In this document: positions 44,824-55,687 of the stretch, piece by piece
Layout of the letters: the number at the start of each line of letters is the position of its first letter
Position numbering within the stretch: the first letter of the stretch is position 1
NCBI GenBank assembly: GCA_930367215.1
Contig: OV884057.1
Location: 252,304,830-252,368,829, forward strand
Source of the DNA: Pollenia angustigena
Lineage: Eukaryota > Arthropoda > Insecta > Diptera > Polleniidae
Direction of reading: 5' to 3'
Length of the DNA: 64,000 bases
Made by a program: the position numbers and the translations under genes
Notes under the pieces: generated by a model
What the model was told of the DNA's origin: nothing
What the model saw: the letters and a program-made list of their open reading frames with translations, nothing else
The model's database searches: none

Positions 44824-46302
44824 ATGGGTCCATCAGAGAAAGCTGGTATTGTTCAGTTTTGTGGTAACAATTTTGAAAATTGGAAATTCCGTGTTGAGAA
44901 ACATTTGGCTGCTGCAGGAGTTCTTGAAGCTGTAAAGTCAACTCAAGATTCAGTCCCAAATCAGTTAACAGCTAAACAAATGTGGGATGGTTTAATAGCA
45001 ACGTTTGCATGTAAGTCCTCACAAAATCAAACAATTGTAAGAAAAGAGCTGGCAAATTTGAGATTTAAGGAAAATGATAGTCGTAATCAACATTTTCTGA
45101 AGTTTGACTCCTTGATAAGACAATTAAAAAGCGCTGGAGCTAAGCCAGTAGAAGCGGATTTAGTGTCCCAATTATTTTTGACATTGCCGGAGTCCTTCGA
45201 TCCCATTGTTACTGCTTTGGAGAATCTTAAAACAGAAGAACTAACATTAGCCATTGTTAAACCAAGGTTATTGGCTGAAGAATCAAAAAGAAAAAATAGA
45301 AATGATGATGAGATTGTTCAGAAGGCAACAGCTTTTCAATTTAAAAAGAAAAGCTCAACTCGTTTTAATGGAAAATGCCACAAATGTGGAAAATTTGGCC
45401 ACATGAAAAAGGATTGGTGGAGTAAGGAAGCGAAAGTTGCAAAATGTGAAGAAAGAAAGGTTTGTTTTATGGCAGATGTTAATGTTGAGAGATCATCTTA
45501 CTTATCGAATTTGAAAATATATTTTGCTTTGGATTCTGGCGCAACAGATCACTTCGTAAACAATAAAAGTGTGTTTAAAAATCTGAAAAAATTAGATGAG
45601 CCATTGATTATAAATGTTGCAAAAGATTCTGAAAAAATATCTGTGTTCAAGATGGGTGAAATTGATTTATTAAGCGAAACTAGTGTCAATATTAACTTGA
45701 AGGATGTGCTGTATAGTTCTGAATTCCGAGAAAATTTATTGTCTGTTAGTAAGATGGTGGAAGCCGGACTAACAGTTGATTTTCACAGAAATTATGCATT
45801 AATTAAACAAAAAGAGAATATTATAATGAAAGCAAAGAGATGTGGTAATTTGTTTGTTGTGACATTAAAATGCAAATATTTTCCATTGGCTAATTTGAGC
45901 AAAGTTGAAGAAAATAAACTGTGGCATAAACGTATGGGTCACATAAGTAATCATAGTTTAAATGAATTGATTTCTAACAAGATGGCCAGTGGTATACCAA
46001 AGCTATGTAAAACTGAGTTTTGCGAAATTTGTATTGAAAGAAAGCAGTGCCGTGAACCTTTTAATGGTACTCGAACAAAATCAACTAGGCCTCTGGTGCA
46101 TATTCACTCTGACGTGTGTGGTCCAATAACTCCTACTGCCTGGGATGGATCTCGATATTTCGTCACTTTCATTGATGACTTCACACATTTTGTTGTGGTA
46201 TACTTAATAAAAACAAAGTCAGAAGTTTTTGAAAAGTTCATGGAATATGAAGCCATGGTAACATCTAAATTTGGAAATAAAATAACTCAACAGTTTTCTT
46301 AA
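44824..46302 (+). pseudogene. Copia-type Gag-protease-integrase, truncated
   Basis: A 492-codon frame. Gag at about 1-180 (FENWKFRVEKHL, LFLTLPESFD), a zinc knuckle C185-C188-H193 whose fourth ligand (198) is Trp instead of Cys (TGG at 45415), and protease LDSGATDHF (D237). The integrase zinc domain has H368, H373, C400 and C403, and the first catalytic Asp is in HSDVCGP (D430). The frame then ends at TAA 46300 before the second catalytic Asp. RT, RNase H and the 3' LTR are absent, so this is a 5' fragment. The reading frame is otherwise clean, which suggests recent truncation. Confidence 0.85.
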
Positions 46303-46347
46303 CTGTAGGTATATTGAGCCCATTATGTGTGACCGTATTTGTTATAA

Positions 46348-47046
46348 CCCAGTAAAAAATTTTAAGGTTTTCGGAAGCAAGAAAAGTACAAGAGCGCTGA
46401 TATATGCGCTGGCTATTGAAGTCAATTTTTAATATAAGTAAATGAAAATTATTTAATAGCTTCGCATAATCCCTTATAAGTAAGCAGGTTGTAAGGGAGT
46501 AGTTGAAATGATTATTACATGGAAGCACGTTGTATTGCAATGATTTCAAAATGTGCTTACGATTATTCCCGACATGTAATCGAAAACAAGATATGCTTAA
46601 AATTACTTCTTTTTTATTACGCAATCAGTCAGCAAATTGTTTTTGAGCAGAGAGGACGCAAGCAAATTTTTGTGTGGTCAATTACTAGATTTGTTGTTGT
46701 TTTCTTTTTAATTTGCGTACAGTTTCGTTCTATTTTAAAAATTACATATTAACTGTGTTGTGCGTTTGTTTTGCTTTTTGTTCTTTTGCATAAGTTTTTG
46801 TGTTGCGCTTCTGGTATACAGTATAGAAGCAATTAATCAAAGGTATGAAAGCTGCGGTTTTTGGAAGCTATTCCTTCACGGAATAATGTAAGCCATGAAA
46901 ACCGCAGTGATTTTACAAAAAAGTAGTGCTTCCAAGTGGGAATTCGCCATATAAAAATCATGCCTCTTGTAAGCAGGTTTGTAAGGGGGAATTGTGCTTC
47001 TCTCCCTTACAAACCTGCTTACCAGTAAGCACCGTTTTTTACTGGG
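46348..47046. mobile_element. TIR element (CCCAGTAAAAAA ends)
   Basis: It starts CCCAGTAAAAAATTTT and ends GTTTTTTACTGGG, with AA on each side. Near the right end lies a 21-bp-arm hairpin, GTAAGCAGGTTTGTAAGGG and its inverse (46971-47021). A related AAGCAGGTTGTAAGGGAG occurs at 46482. No coding region. Confidence 0.65.
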
Positions 47047-47395
47047 AAACCAAGGCGCATGAGTAATAAATCGCAAGGTTTTAGACTGGTATCGTTGTAA
47101 TATTTCAACACTAGAGTTTTTGGCTGTTCGCCATAGTTGTATTCCATATAATTTATTGAAAAAAAATACTCACAATTTTAAATGTTAACAATTTTTAGTA
47201 ATCTAGATAATGGTTTGCTTGATTCTATGACGTTGGTATGCATTTGGTGATTAGAGACAATTTTTAATTTTTTCTGTGTACCTTTGTCTTTTTTTACCAG
47301 AGCGCACAGATAAACAAAGCTCGTTGCACCTTAAAAAATTTAGGTACTATTTGTTAGCCAAAGAACCAGTTTTTAAACAGTTAATTATTGGAAAA
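47047..47395. other. Non-coding stretch
   Basis: No recognised gene or repeat. Confidence 0.4.
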
Positions 47396-47397
47396 CA

Positions 47398-48407
47398 GGA
47401 GGCTTATTCTGAATTGCGATGCGAAAATCAATGCGATGCGAAAATGCATAAATGCGAACAGTTGCTATTCTGTATTGCGATATTCGCATAGTTTTTTTTT
47501 AATCGCATTTCAAATGCGAAAAGGTGACAAGTCGGTATTCTACATTGCGAAAACAAATGTAAAATTCGCAAAATTTATTCGACAACAAAATAGCATTCGC
47601 AAAGTACAAACATGTTAGTGAAAGATATTTTATATTCAACATTTTTCATTTTTCGAATTTATTCTATGAGCTAAATATCAGTTATGTATTTTATAAAGCT
47701 TTTTTGTAATAGTTCTATTCCTACAATTTTTCAGAAATGACTTTATACACTACCAGACTACATTTGAAAAATGTTGAATATAATATAAAGTTACCTTCGG
47801 AAGGAAATAATTCCCAGTTTCTGAAAGATATTTTATTTATTTATTCATTCATATATTTATTAATTCAGAGAAGCAATAAATAAGACCACCAAACAAATTT
47901 GAAATAATGATGGAATTTATGAATAAGCACAGCCAATTGGCAAGAGGCCATTTGAAAACACCAAATGCACGTCAGTCGGCAAGTACTTTGTGGCAAACGT
48001 TAACTGAAGAACTAAATAAGAGAAGCTGCAGGATGAAAAAAGTATAAAAATATTTGACTTCAACTTTAATTTTAATAGGTTTGGGACGATTTTAAAGTAC
48101 ACACAAAACATTTTCATTTTCTTCTTAGTCAAAACACAGTGCCACAAAATCAATTTTTATTATTTTTTTTATTACAGAATGTCATAAATAAACTTTCTAA
48201 ACAATTTTCGCAGCCAAGCACAAACAATTTATTTATTTTTAATTTGACGTTTATTGACACTGACGTATATTTGAGCAGCGTTGCCACGATTTGAAAATAA
48301 ATTGCGAATGCGATTGCGAAAGCCTAACAGAATACCAATTTTCTTTCGCATCGCATTTCATTTGCGCATCGCATTGCTTTTCGCATCGCAATTCAGAATA
48401 AGCCTCC
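47398..48407. mobile_element. TIR element with GCGATGCG-rich ends
   Basis: GGAGGCTTATTCTGAATTGC followed by GATGCGAAAA at the left is mirrored at the right with few changes over about 60 bp. Each end also holds several direct copies of GCGATGCG. The interior is non-coding. No certain target duplication. Confidence 0.75.
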
Positions 48408-48409
48408 AG

Positions 48410-49098
48410 TACTTTTTCTTTTTTTTAGAAACAGTAATGGTTTTAATTTTTCCAAGTTCTTTTCACAAAACATTTTTTTAAACTCGAATAAATAATAAAA
48501 TGTTTCCAACATTTTCTACATCTCTAGTGAACTACTACAAACCACAAAATGTGGTTGCAAATGAAGACGAAAACTTTCTGCTTTAAAATGGAATATTTCT
48601 GAATGTTTTTTCCTGTTCTACGACCACATATGTAAATATCAGGAAATCTTTAGTTTTATGTTTTTTCTATTGATAGATAAAAATAAAAAGGGAAACTGTT
48701 CATTGAAAATGCATAATTTTTCTCTAATTTCTAGGCAAGTATATGGCACTCGTGCTTTGAGAAGTGGGAGTCTACAAAGTCGTCAAAGTTAATGTAAAAT
48801 ATGTAAATCTATAAATTATGCTAAAATATATGTGTAAAAATCACTAAATAAAAGTCAAATGATTTTCTAAGAAAACGTTTGCATGTGCGTAACAATCAAT
48901 GAGTTATTTCCTTTACTTTTACAATTTTTGTTAGAGACAATAATAAAATGATGAGGTTTTAAACAATCGATTTTTTGTGGCTGTTTAGTTGGTTAAGGGG
49001 ATGCGAAACATGAAAAGGGTGTGAACTTAATTAATTGTGGCTGAAAGGGGATGTGCAAAGATGTTGGGAAAACTTATCACATTTAATAGAAAATACAA
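48410..49098. other. Non-coding stretch with a possible terminal exon
   Basis: TTTCTCTAATTTCTAG at 48719-48734 resembles a splice acceptor. A short open sequence to about 48800 and AATAAA at 48845 follow. No homology supports it. It could also be chance. Confidence 0.2.
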
Positions 49099-49670
49099 TG
49101 TAATGTGTAAACAATGCGTGTTGGTGTATTTAGTTCCCTATAGCCCTTGGTTATTTTTGTAGCTGTCAGGGTTTCAGCTGATTTGCAAGGCGTTCAAAGA
49201 AACTGCCGAATTAGCGTGAGGCTTTAATTAAACACAAGGCAGGTTGTTGCCGAATTAGTGTGATAATTTCAAGTCTGCTTTATTTTTGATTTACATGTGC
49301 TTAAATACTAAACATGAATTTTTAACTTAGCCTTTCTTACTTATTATACTTATTGATAGAGTTGTAGTTATCTTTGTCGATATTATGGGCATATGCATAA
49401 TCACCCTGATTACAATTGTTTTGACCAATAGGGATGTTTGTGGTTACACCCATTCCTATTTGTCACTCAATTTAAATTCTTTATTGAGTAGAATTGTTCG
49501 TTTGTTTCTGTCATACTCATACCCCAATTAACTTGCATTCCAATCAATGTGAGTCGATTGTAAATGCCGTTATTTGATCTTGCATAGTTACCCTACACAA
49601 AGTAGGTTGGCATGTATAGATTTGAGAGTAATTTAAGGGTAGACGGTGGCAACTTATGAGGTACACTACA
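49099..49670 (-). repeat. mdg1-like 3' LTR
   Basis: 572 bp. Differences seen against 55966-56537: CAAAGAAACT versus CAAAGGAACT, TTTGTCGAT versus TTTGTTGAT, and TTTCTGTC versus TTTCTATC. On the minus strand it follows a short purine-rich GGTGAGGG. Confidence 0.92.
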
Positions 49671-49923
49671 CCCTCACCGCTAAGAGAAAAATTAGGGGAT
49701 TGATTTTTCTTGATATATTCATAGTACCGACAATATTTGTAAAATAGTTCTTAATTTCTATTTATATATGCTATAGTTTTACAAAGTAGTTCTTAATATA
49801 GTTTTATGATTTTACAATTTTTATTAAATACGTTATAGTAATTCTTATTGTAGTATTTAATATTTTTATAATTTTATAATTTTAAACATATTATTCTTAT
49901 AATTTTTAATGTATATTGTGTAC

Positions 49924-51531
49924 TTAATAATTATCTCTTAAGTTTATATATGGTTTTAATTGGTTATTATGGAATTCTTTCTCAATTCCGTGGTAGTCTA
50001 TTATAGTATTTACACCGTTTTGTTTTACTATCTTATACGGACCTTTGTACGGGCTTTGATTCTTTTTCCTATTTTCTACCTTTATTAAAACTAAATCGCC
50101 TATATTCAGATTTAACCTATTACTATATCTACCTTCTAAATTTCTTTTTTCTTTTATCTTAGTTGTAAGTTCCTTAGCTCTATTTAAAGAATATTGTAAC
50201 TTTTGCTTAAGTTCTTTTGCATAATCTTCATAGTTATATATTTTGTCTCCTTCACTGCTATGAAATTCTGATGGTAAGCATGGCAATTTACCATATACTA
50301 ATTCAAATGGTGTGTAACCAGTGTCTATGTGTGGTGCCGTGTTGTAGGCAAAAGTAAAGTAATTTATCCACTTGTCCCATTCGTAGTCATTTGCTGTTGT
50401 CAGCAAGAATTCATTGAGAACCCTGTGATTTCTTTCTACCGCACCCATTGTTTCATGGTGGTAAGGGGTTGAAAATGTTTGTTTGATACCGAGTAGTGAA
50501 CATATGTTATGCATGAGTTCGTTTTTAAATTCTGTCCCGTTGTCTGATTTGAGCACTTTAAATTTTCCATATTTTAAAATTAATTGCTCTATTATTGTTT
50601 TGGCAGTTGTAAGTGCATCTTTTGTTGACATTGGGTGAGCAACTACGAATTTTGTTAGCTCGCACTGCATAGTCAATATGTATCTGTATCCGTTCGAAAT
50701 ACGAAGAGGTCCTACAGTATCAATTGATATTGTCTCAAAACTGTTGATTGGGGTGTCTGTTAATGTAAGTGGTTCTTTAATGTGTTTGGTTTGTTTGTTT
50801 ATGTTACACTTGTCACAGTACTTTACAAATTGCTTTACCATCTTATTCATGTTTTTCCAAATGTACCGCTGTTTCAATTTAATTATTGTTTTTCTTATTC
50901 CTAAGTGGCCTGCGTGTGTGGCATTGTGGAATTCATCGATGAGTTTATATTTCAGTATGTCGTCTGTTATTCTTGTTGGGGCATTGTAAATTAATATTTT
51001 TAATTGAGGACTTTTGTTGTTTATTCTTATCTTTGTATATGCTTCTTTTAAATCTTTCATTGTATACATTTTAAATATTTTATCATTCTTTGCTATAGCT
51101 AATTCTTTTATATTTTCTTTCTTCATCTTAGATATCAGTTTCCTCAGAATCGAATCTAGTTTCGCTGAGTTATCGCTGAATCTTGCATGCGTATTACTTC
51201 CATTCTGTACGTTTTGGTCATGTAACTTCTTCATATTCGAATCTTGTTTCGATGAATTATCATTAAATCCTTTATTTATATAATTTTTATTTTGGGTACG
51301 TGATTTCTTCATAATCGAATCTTGTTTCGATGAATTATCATCACGTCCTATGTGCACAATATTATCTTCAATTTGTATGTCGACTTCTTCTATATTTTCA
51401 AATTTATTAAATTGCAATTTCTTCATATTCTTAATATCATTTATGGATGTGCATTCCCATATTAGAAGTTGATCAGACTCCTGAGAGATACATCTTCCCA
51501 TATTACTTCTATTCGCGCGTTCTGTATTCAT
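49924..51531 (-). CDS. pol: mdg1-like integrase portion of Pol
   Basis: 535 codons. The N-terminal linker carries three repeats of NSSKQDSxMKK type (about 64-77, 90-102, 119-132). Integrase zinc domain: H202, H206, C239, C242. Catalytic core: ISIDTVGPL (D271), LKSDNGTEF (D330) and E366 in AVERNHR. A C-terminal region with NIGDLVLIKVE and a GPYKIV-like chromo/SH3-type end follows. It integrates the DNA copy. In relatives it is fused to RT. Here it lies in another frame directly after the RNase H stop, so it would be lost unless ribosomes shift. Confidence 0.9.
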   Translation of the reverse strand: MNTERANRSNMGRCISQESDQLLIWECTSINDIKNMKKLQFNKFENIEEVDIQIEDNIVHIGRDDNSSKQDSIMKKSRTQNKNYINKGFNDNSSKQDSNMKKLHDQNVQNGSNTHARFSDNSAKLDSILRKLISKMKKENIKELAIAKNDKIFKMYTMKDLKEAYTKIRINNKSPQLKILIYNAPTRITDDILKYKLIDEFHNATHAGHLGIRKTIIKLKQRYIWKNMNKMVKQFVKYCDKCNINKQTKHIKEPLTLTDTPINSFETISIDTVGPLRISNGYRYILTMQCELTKFVVAHPMSTKDALTTAKTIIEQLILKYGKFKVLKSDNGTEFKNELMHNICSLLGIKQTFSTPYHHETMGAVERNHRVLNEFLLTTANDYEWDKWINYFTFAYNTAPHIDTGYTPFELVYGKLPCLPSEFHSSEGDKIYNYEDYAKELKQKLQYSLNRAKELTTKIKEKRNLEGRYSNRLNLNIGDLVLIKVENRKKNQSPYKGPYKIVKQNGVNTIIDYHGIEKEFHNNQLKPYINLRDNY

Positions 51532-51533
51532 AT

Positions 51534-53791
51534 TTATTTTTTATCTTCATTAATCTTATTTGCCTCTTTATTCGTATTTTCATTTTTCTTTGTCATCGCC
51601 CTTGTGGTTATTAATACTTTCTTTTCATTTTCATCATTTTCCAACGGTATCATTTGTTTTAGTACGTCTGAGTTTATTTCTATTCTTGATAATGCATCCG
51701 CATTAGTGTTGATTTTTCCTTTCTTATAAATTATTGTGAAGTCATAATCGCTTAAATCTAGTCTAATTCTTGTCATTTTTGATGATGGATTCTTATGTGA
51801 AAATAGTGATATCAACGGTCTATGGTCTGTCACTACTATGAACTTTCGACCGTATAAATATGGTTTGAAGAAATTTATTCCCCAGTGAATTGCAAGCAAT
51901 TCTTTTTCAATGATTGGTTTATTCATATCATGCTTTTGAAGAGATTTACTTGCGTAGGAAATTGGTAAGTCTTTGCCAATTTCACCTTGTGATAGTACTG
52001 CTCCTAGTGCGTAATTTGAGGCGTCAGTCGTCAAAATAAAAGGTTTGTCAAAATTTGGGTACTGCAAGATTGGTGGGTTCATTAATTTTTCTTTTACAGT
52101 ATCAAAAGCAGTCTGGCATTCATTTGTCCATAAGAATTTTATTGATTTTCTCAATAGCATATTTAAGTGTTTCGCAATATCCGCAAAATTCGGTATGAAT
52201 TTTCTATAATAGTTGCAGAATGCAACGAAACGTCTAACTTCATCTGCGTTTTTAGGTATTGGGTAATTCTTTATAACTTCATATTTAGCTGGATCTGTTT
52301 TTACGCCGTCCTTCGTTATTAAATGTCCTAAGTATACTACTTCTGGTCTTAAAAAACAACATTTCTTTGGATTCAGTTTTAAATTGTATCGCTGAAGTCT
52401 GTCTAAAACTTTGACAAGATTTTGATTGTGATGGTTTAAACTACATCCGTATACAATTATGTCATCGACATAGAGAAAAGCTTCTGAATCAAGTCCTGAA
52501 AGTGCTATTGTAAGCATTCTCTGAAAACTGTTTGATGAAATTTTAAGTCCAAATGGTAGTCTTTTAAATTGGTAGTGTCCCTGTTGTGTAGAAAAAGCTG
52601 TAAGTGGTCTTGAGTCTTTTTCCACTTGAATTTGGTGAAATGAACTAGTCATATCAAGAGTCGAAAACCATTTAGCTCTTCCTAGTTTGTCCAAAATATC
52701 CTCTAACCTAGTTAGTGGAACTTTGTCATTAACTATTTTGTCATTTAACTTTCTAAAGTCCACTACAAGTCTCCATTTTCGTTTGTCTTCCGTATTCTTT
52801 TTGGGTACTAAAAGAAGTGGAGCATTGTAGGGGCTAACCGATGGTTCTATTATATCGTCATTTAGCATACGTTGTACTTGTTCATTTATTATGTCAGAGT
52901 GTGTGTGTGGTAGTCTGTAGTTTTTTATGTACACCGGAGTTCTATCTGAAGTTGTAATGTTTTGTTTATAAAAATTGTTTACAGTCAATTTTTCATTCTC
53001 TAAATGAAATACATTTTGATATCTTTTGAATATGTTTATTAATTCTGATTTTGCATATTCATCAGTTTCATTTAATTGCAAGTCATTTAGAATTTGTTGA
53101 AAACGTTCGTCATTGTTTACATTTGTGTAACTTAATATGTCATAATTCTTAAGTGGGTCAGTGTGCAGTTTAATGCCCTGTAAAATTTGTGTCTCATTTG
53201 TTGTATTTAAAATTTTAATATGTGTCATTCCGTTTTTTGGTGCTATTGAATTACTTAAAAAAATACCGCTTTTTAATTCATTATTAAGTATTACGCAATC
53301 TTCAGTGAGGTTTAATTTTAGTGGTTGTATAATTTCTGTTCGTGGGGGTATAGTAATTGTTAATGTGTCAAATGCTTTTGTTTGCATAGGCAGAATTATG
53401 GTTTCATTGTTGGTGAACAAAGAAATTGTAAATGTCTCGTAGTCTATTTTGCATAAGTATTCTTTTAAAAAGTCTCTTCCTATTATTCCGTCCGTCTCTA
53501 TTGGAAAATTGTCATCTACTAGATGAAATTTGAATCTGCATGTTTGGTCTGCTAGGGAAAATTCAAGTTCACTTGTTCCTAATGAATGTATTTCTTCTTT
53601 AGTAATGCCCGTTAATTTGCATTTATTATTTATATTTAGTGGTTCATCATCAAAAATTGTTCTATTGCGACATAGAAATGTTAATTGGTCATTTTTGTAT
53701 TTAGCGATTATATAATTTGTGTTATTATTAGAAACTTTGTATATTCTCAATTTTGGCTGTCCGGAATATCCATGTATTCCGAGCCTTCCTC
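51534..53791 (-). CDS. pol: mdg1-like protease-like, RT and RNase H portion of Pol
   Basis: The frame is entered by the -1 shift at 53798-53792; the nominal TTG at 53750 is not a needed start. Counting from 53750: residues 1-110 occupy the protease position. They keep the second half (FPIETDGIIGRDFL at 82-95) but show no D-T/S-G active site. RT spans about 285-470 with LVVDFRKLND and YVDD (427-430). RNase H has TTDAS (D576), E617 and TDHRP (D642). The frame ends in a Lys/Asn-rich linker at a stop (51536-51534) next to a six-A run, where integrase should follow. Confidence 0.88.
51537..51542 (-). other. Six-A run at the Pol frame break
   Basis: On the minus strand GAT-AAA-AAA-TAA. One A more would join RT/RNase H to integrase in frame. 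It is likely a one-base deletion in a homopolymer, or less likely an assembly error. The register is not that of a canonical slippery heptamer. Confidence 0.6.
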
Positions 53792-55072
53792 GTTTCCCTC
53801 GTCTTGTACCATACGTATATACCTTCTATTGGTATTGTTGTTGTTATCATTGTTATTACTGTTTCTGAAATTATTACTTCTATTGTTATTGTTGTTACTT
53901 CTTTGTAAATTGTTGTTATTTCTGTGGTTTCCGTTGTTGCTTCTATGTGTATTATTATTATGATTGTTGTTTCTAGCTGAATTATTGTTGTTGAAGCTGT
54001 CATTTCTATTGTAGCTATTGCTTCGGTTGAAATTTGCATTGTTGTTATAATTATTATTTCTGTTAGGAAAATTATTATTTCTGTTATTGCTAAAATTGTT
54101 GTTGTTATTATTTCTATTAGGAAAATTATTGTTTCTGTCATTGATAAAATTGTTATTTTCGCGGAAATTGCCATTGTAGTGCCTGGTATTATTGTTACTA
54201 TGCTGTTGCCTTTGAATGTGCATTACAGAATTATTGTTTAATTTATTCTCATTTTCTAACTCTAGTGCAAGTTCTACTGCGTCTTGTAATGTCTTTGGAC
54301 GAGCTGCAAAAATTGCCGTCTTTAAATTGTCGTTAATTCCTCGTTTAAACGAATCCAGAGCAAGTTTTGAATTTAATTTTATTATAACATTTTTTTCTGC
54401 CTCTGTAGCGTCATTACCTAGTTCTTCTATACCTAATTTGTTCAGATTGTCTATTGTAGTCATGATTCTTTCCTTAAATGCACTAACTAACATTTTCCCT
54501 TGGTAAATATTGCCTAACTTTGCCTGTAGTTCCGGAATGGTTTTTGTACTCTTGTACCTTTGTTTTAATAATGTCTTTAATGTAATGAAATTGTCTGGTT
54601 TTGCGTAATTACCTATTGAAGTTCTTACCCCTGAAGTCAATTTGGCGTGGTATACATATTGTAAGAAATCTTGTTTTGCAGTTTCAGCAAGAGTTTTCTC
54701 AATGAGTTCTGCTGTTATTAAGAAACTTTCTAGTTCTTCATGGTTTCCAGCAAAAAGTGGGAGTGCTTTAGACGCTGTTTCTAAACTAAATGCTGCCATT
54801 GTATTTTCTATTTCTGATGGCTCTGCCTCTAATGGGGTTTTAATGCCTTTGATTAAGTATTCTTTGATTTTCTTAATTATATTGCTAAATTCTAACCTGA
54901 GCGCTGATATTTTCTCTTCGTCTTTTTCTTCTAATTGTGCTAACTCAAATTCTTCTGTTATAATTCGTATATCCTCTAGTCTAAGATTTATTGTTTTTTC
55001 CGAATATGTCCTCCCTGGACTTTTCTTTAAATTCTTTAGTATTTCTTTAAGTTTTACCAAACTTCCTTCCAT
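53747..55072 (-). CDS. gag: mdg1-like Gag
   Basis: 441 codons from ATG 55072. A Lys-rich N-terminus (EGSLVKLKEILKNLKKSP) and acidic helical stretch (about 30-75) precede the capsid-like part (about 90-285: LFAGNHEELESFLITAELIE, TTIDNLNKLGI, FKRGINDNLKTAIFAARP). Residues about 290-420 are an Asn/Arg low-complexity tail (repeats of NNN and RNNN). It probably binds RNA in place of a zinc knuckle, which is absent. It ends SQN-TGA at 53747. Gag-Pol arises by the -1 shift about 45 bases upstream. Confidence 0.9.
   Translation of the reverse strand: MEGSLVKLKEILKNLKKSPGRTYSEKTINLRLEDIRIITEEFELAQLEEKDEEKISALRLEFSNIIKKIKEYLIKGIKTPLEAEPSEIENTMAAFSLETASKALPLFAGNHEELESFLITAELIEKTLAETAKQDFLQYVYHAKLTSGVRTSIGNYAKPDNFITLKTLLKQRYKSTKTIPELQAKLGNIYQGKMLVSAFKERIMTTIDNLNKLGIEELGNDATEAEKNVIIKLNSKLALDSFKRGINDNLKTAIFAARPKTLQDAVELALELENENKLNNNSVMHIQRQQHSNNNTRHYNGNFRENNNFINDRNNNFPNRNNNNNNFSNNRNNNFPNRNNNYNNNANFNRSNSYNRNDSFNNNNSARNNNHNNNTHRSNNGNHRNNNNLQRSNNNNNRSNNFRNSNNNDNNNNTNRRYIRMVQDEGNEEGSEYMDIPDSQN
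53792..53798 (-). promoter_or_regulatory. Canonical -1 frameshift heptamer GGGAAAC
   Basis: In the gag frame the bases read G-GGA-AAC, the X-XXY-YYZ form. A shift of -1 leads without a stop into the protease-like frame. It lies about 43 bases before the gag stop. A downstream RNA structure was not derived. Confidence 0.8.
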
Positions 55073-55323
55073 CTACCTTCAATTTTTATACTTCTGTTAC
55101 TTTATTTATACTATTGTTTTTGTTTTTGCAATTATTGATAAATTTATAAATAATATGTAATATAAATAGGATTAAAGTTGTAATTGCTAAGGTTTTTGTA
55201 ATTTTGGACAACATTGATAATATTTTTATTTATACCGAGTATACTAATCTAATGTATTTTATTATTTTATTTATTATTTATTGGGTGTGATTATCCCTGT
55301 AAATAGTGCAAATATTTTTATTT

Positions 55324-55572
55324 TTATCGCCTGAGTATTGCATACATTAATCTTACGACATATGCAATTACCAATAAGACTAATGTGATTATCATAACTA
55401 TTTCGAAAATGTTTAAATTTTCTTCTCTATTTTTATCTTGTGTTCTTATAGTGTTCATATATTCTATAAGCTGTCCATTATTTTGATCATTCTCATTATT
55501 TTCATTTTTTCCTACTTCGTATCCCGCAATGACTAGTGGGATCGCTTTCAGAATAGTTTTCCACCATGTCAT
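55324..55572 (-). CDS. Small membrane-protein ORF in the mdg1-like leader
   Basis: 82 codons with an ATG start, between the 5' LTR and gag, in the same orientation. The N-terminus MTWWKTILKAIPLVIAGYEV is amphipathic or hydrophobic. The middle is polar (Asn/Asp/Glu). Residues about 56-78 (FEIVMIITLVLLVIAYVVRL) form a strong membrane segment followed by basic residues. I do not recognise it in mdg1/412 relatives. It may be an accessory product, a leader ORF affecting gag translation, or a chance frame, but the membrane segment and clean ATG in a young element favour something real. Confidence 0.5.
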   Translation of the reverse strand: MTWWKTILKAIPLVIAGYEVGKNENNENDQNNGQLIEYMNTIRTQDKNREENLNIFEIVMIITLVLLVIAYVVRLMYAILRR

Positions 55573-55687
55573 CTCGAAAATTCTATTAATTCTCCCTTAT
55601 TTAGTTTATAATTACATACAATTTGTTTTTATTTATATTCTAAAAAAAAATTTTCCTTTTTTTTTTTCTATACATATATATAAGCTA

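Noticed and set aside
53728..54174. 148-codon minus frame rich in Ile/Thr
   Set aside because: It is a shadow of the Asn/Arg-rich gag tail in another frame.
54642..55160. 172-codon plus frame
   Set aside because: Antisense of the mdg1-like gag.
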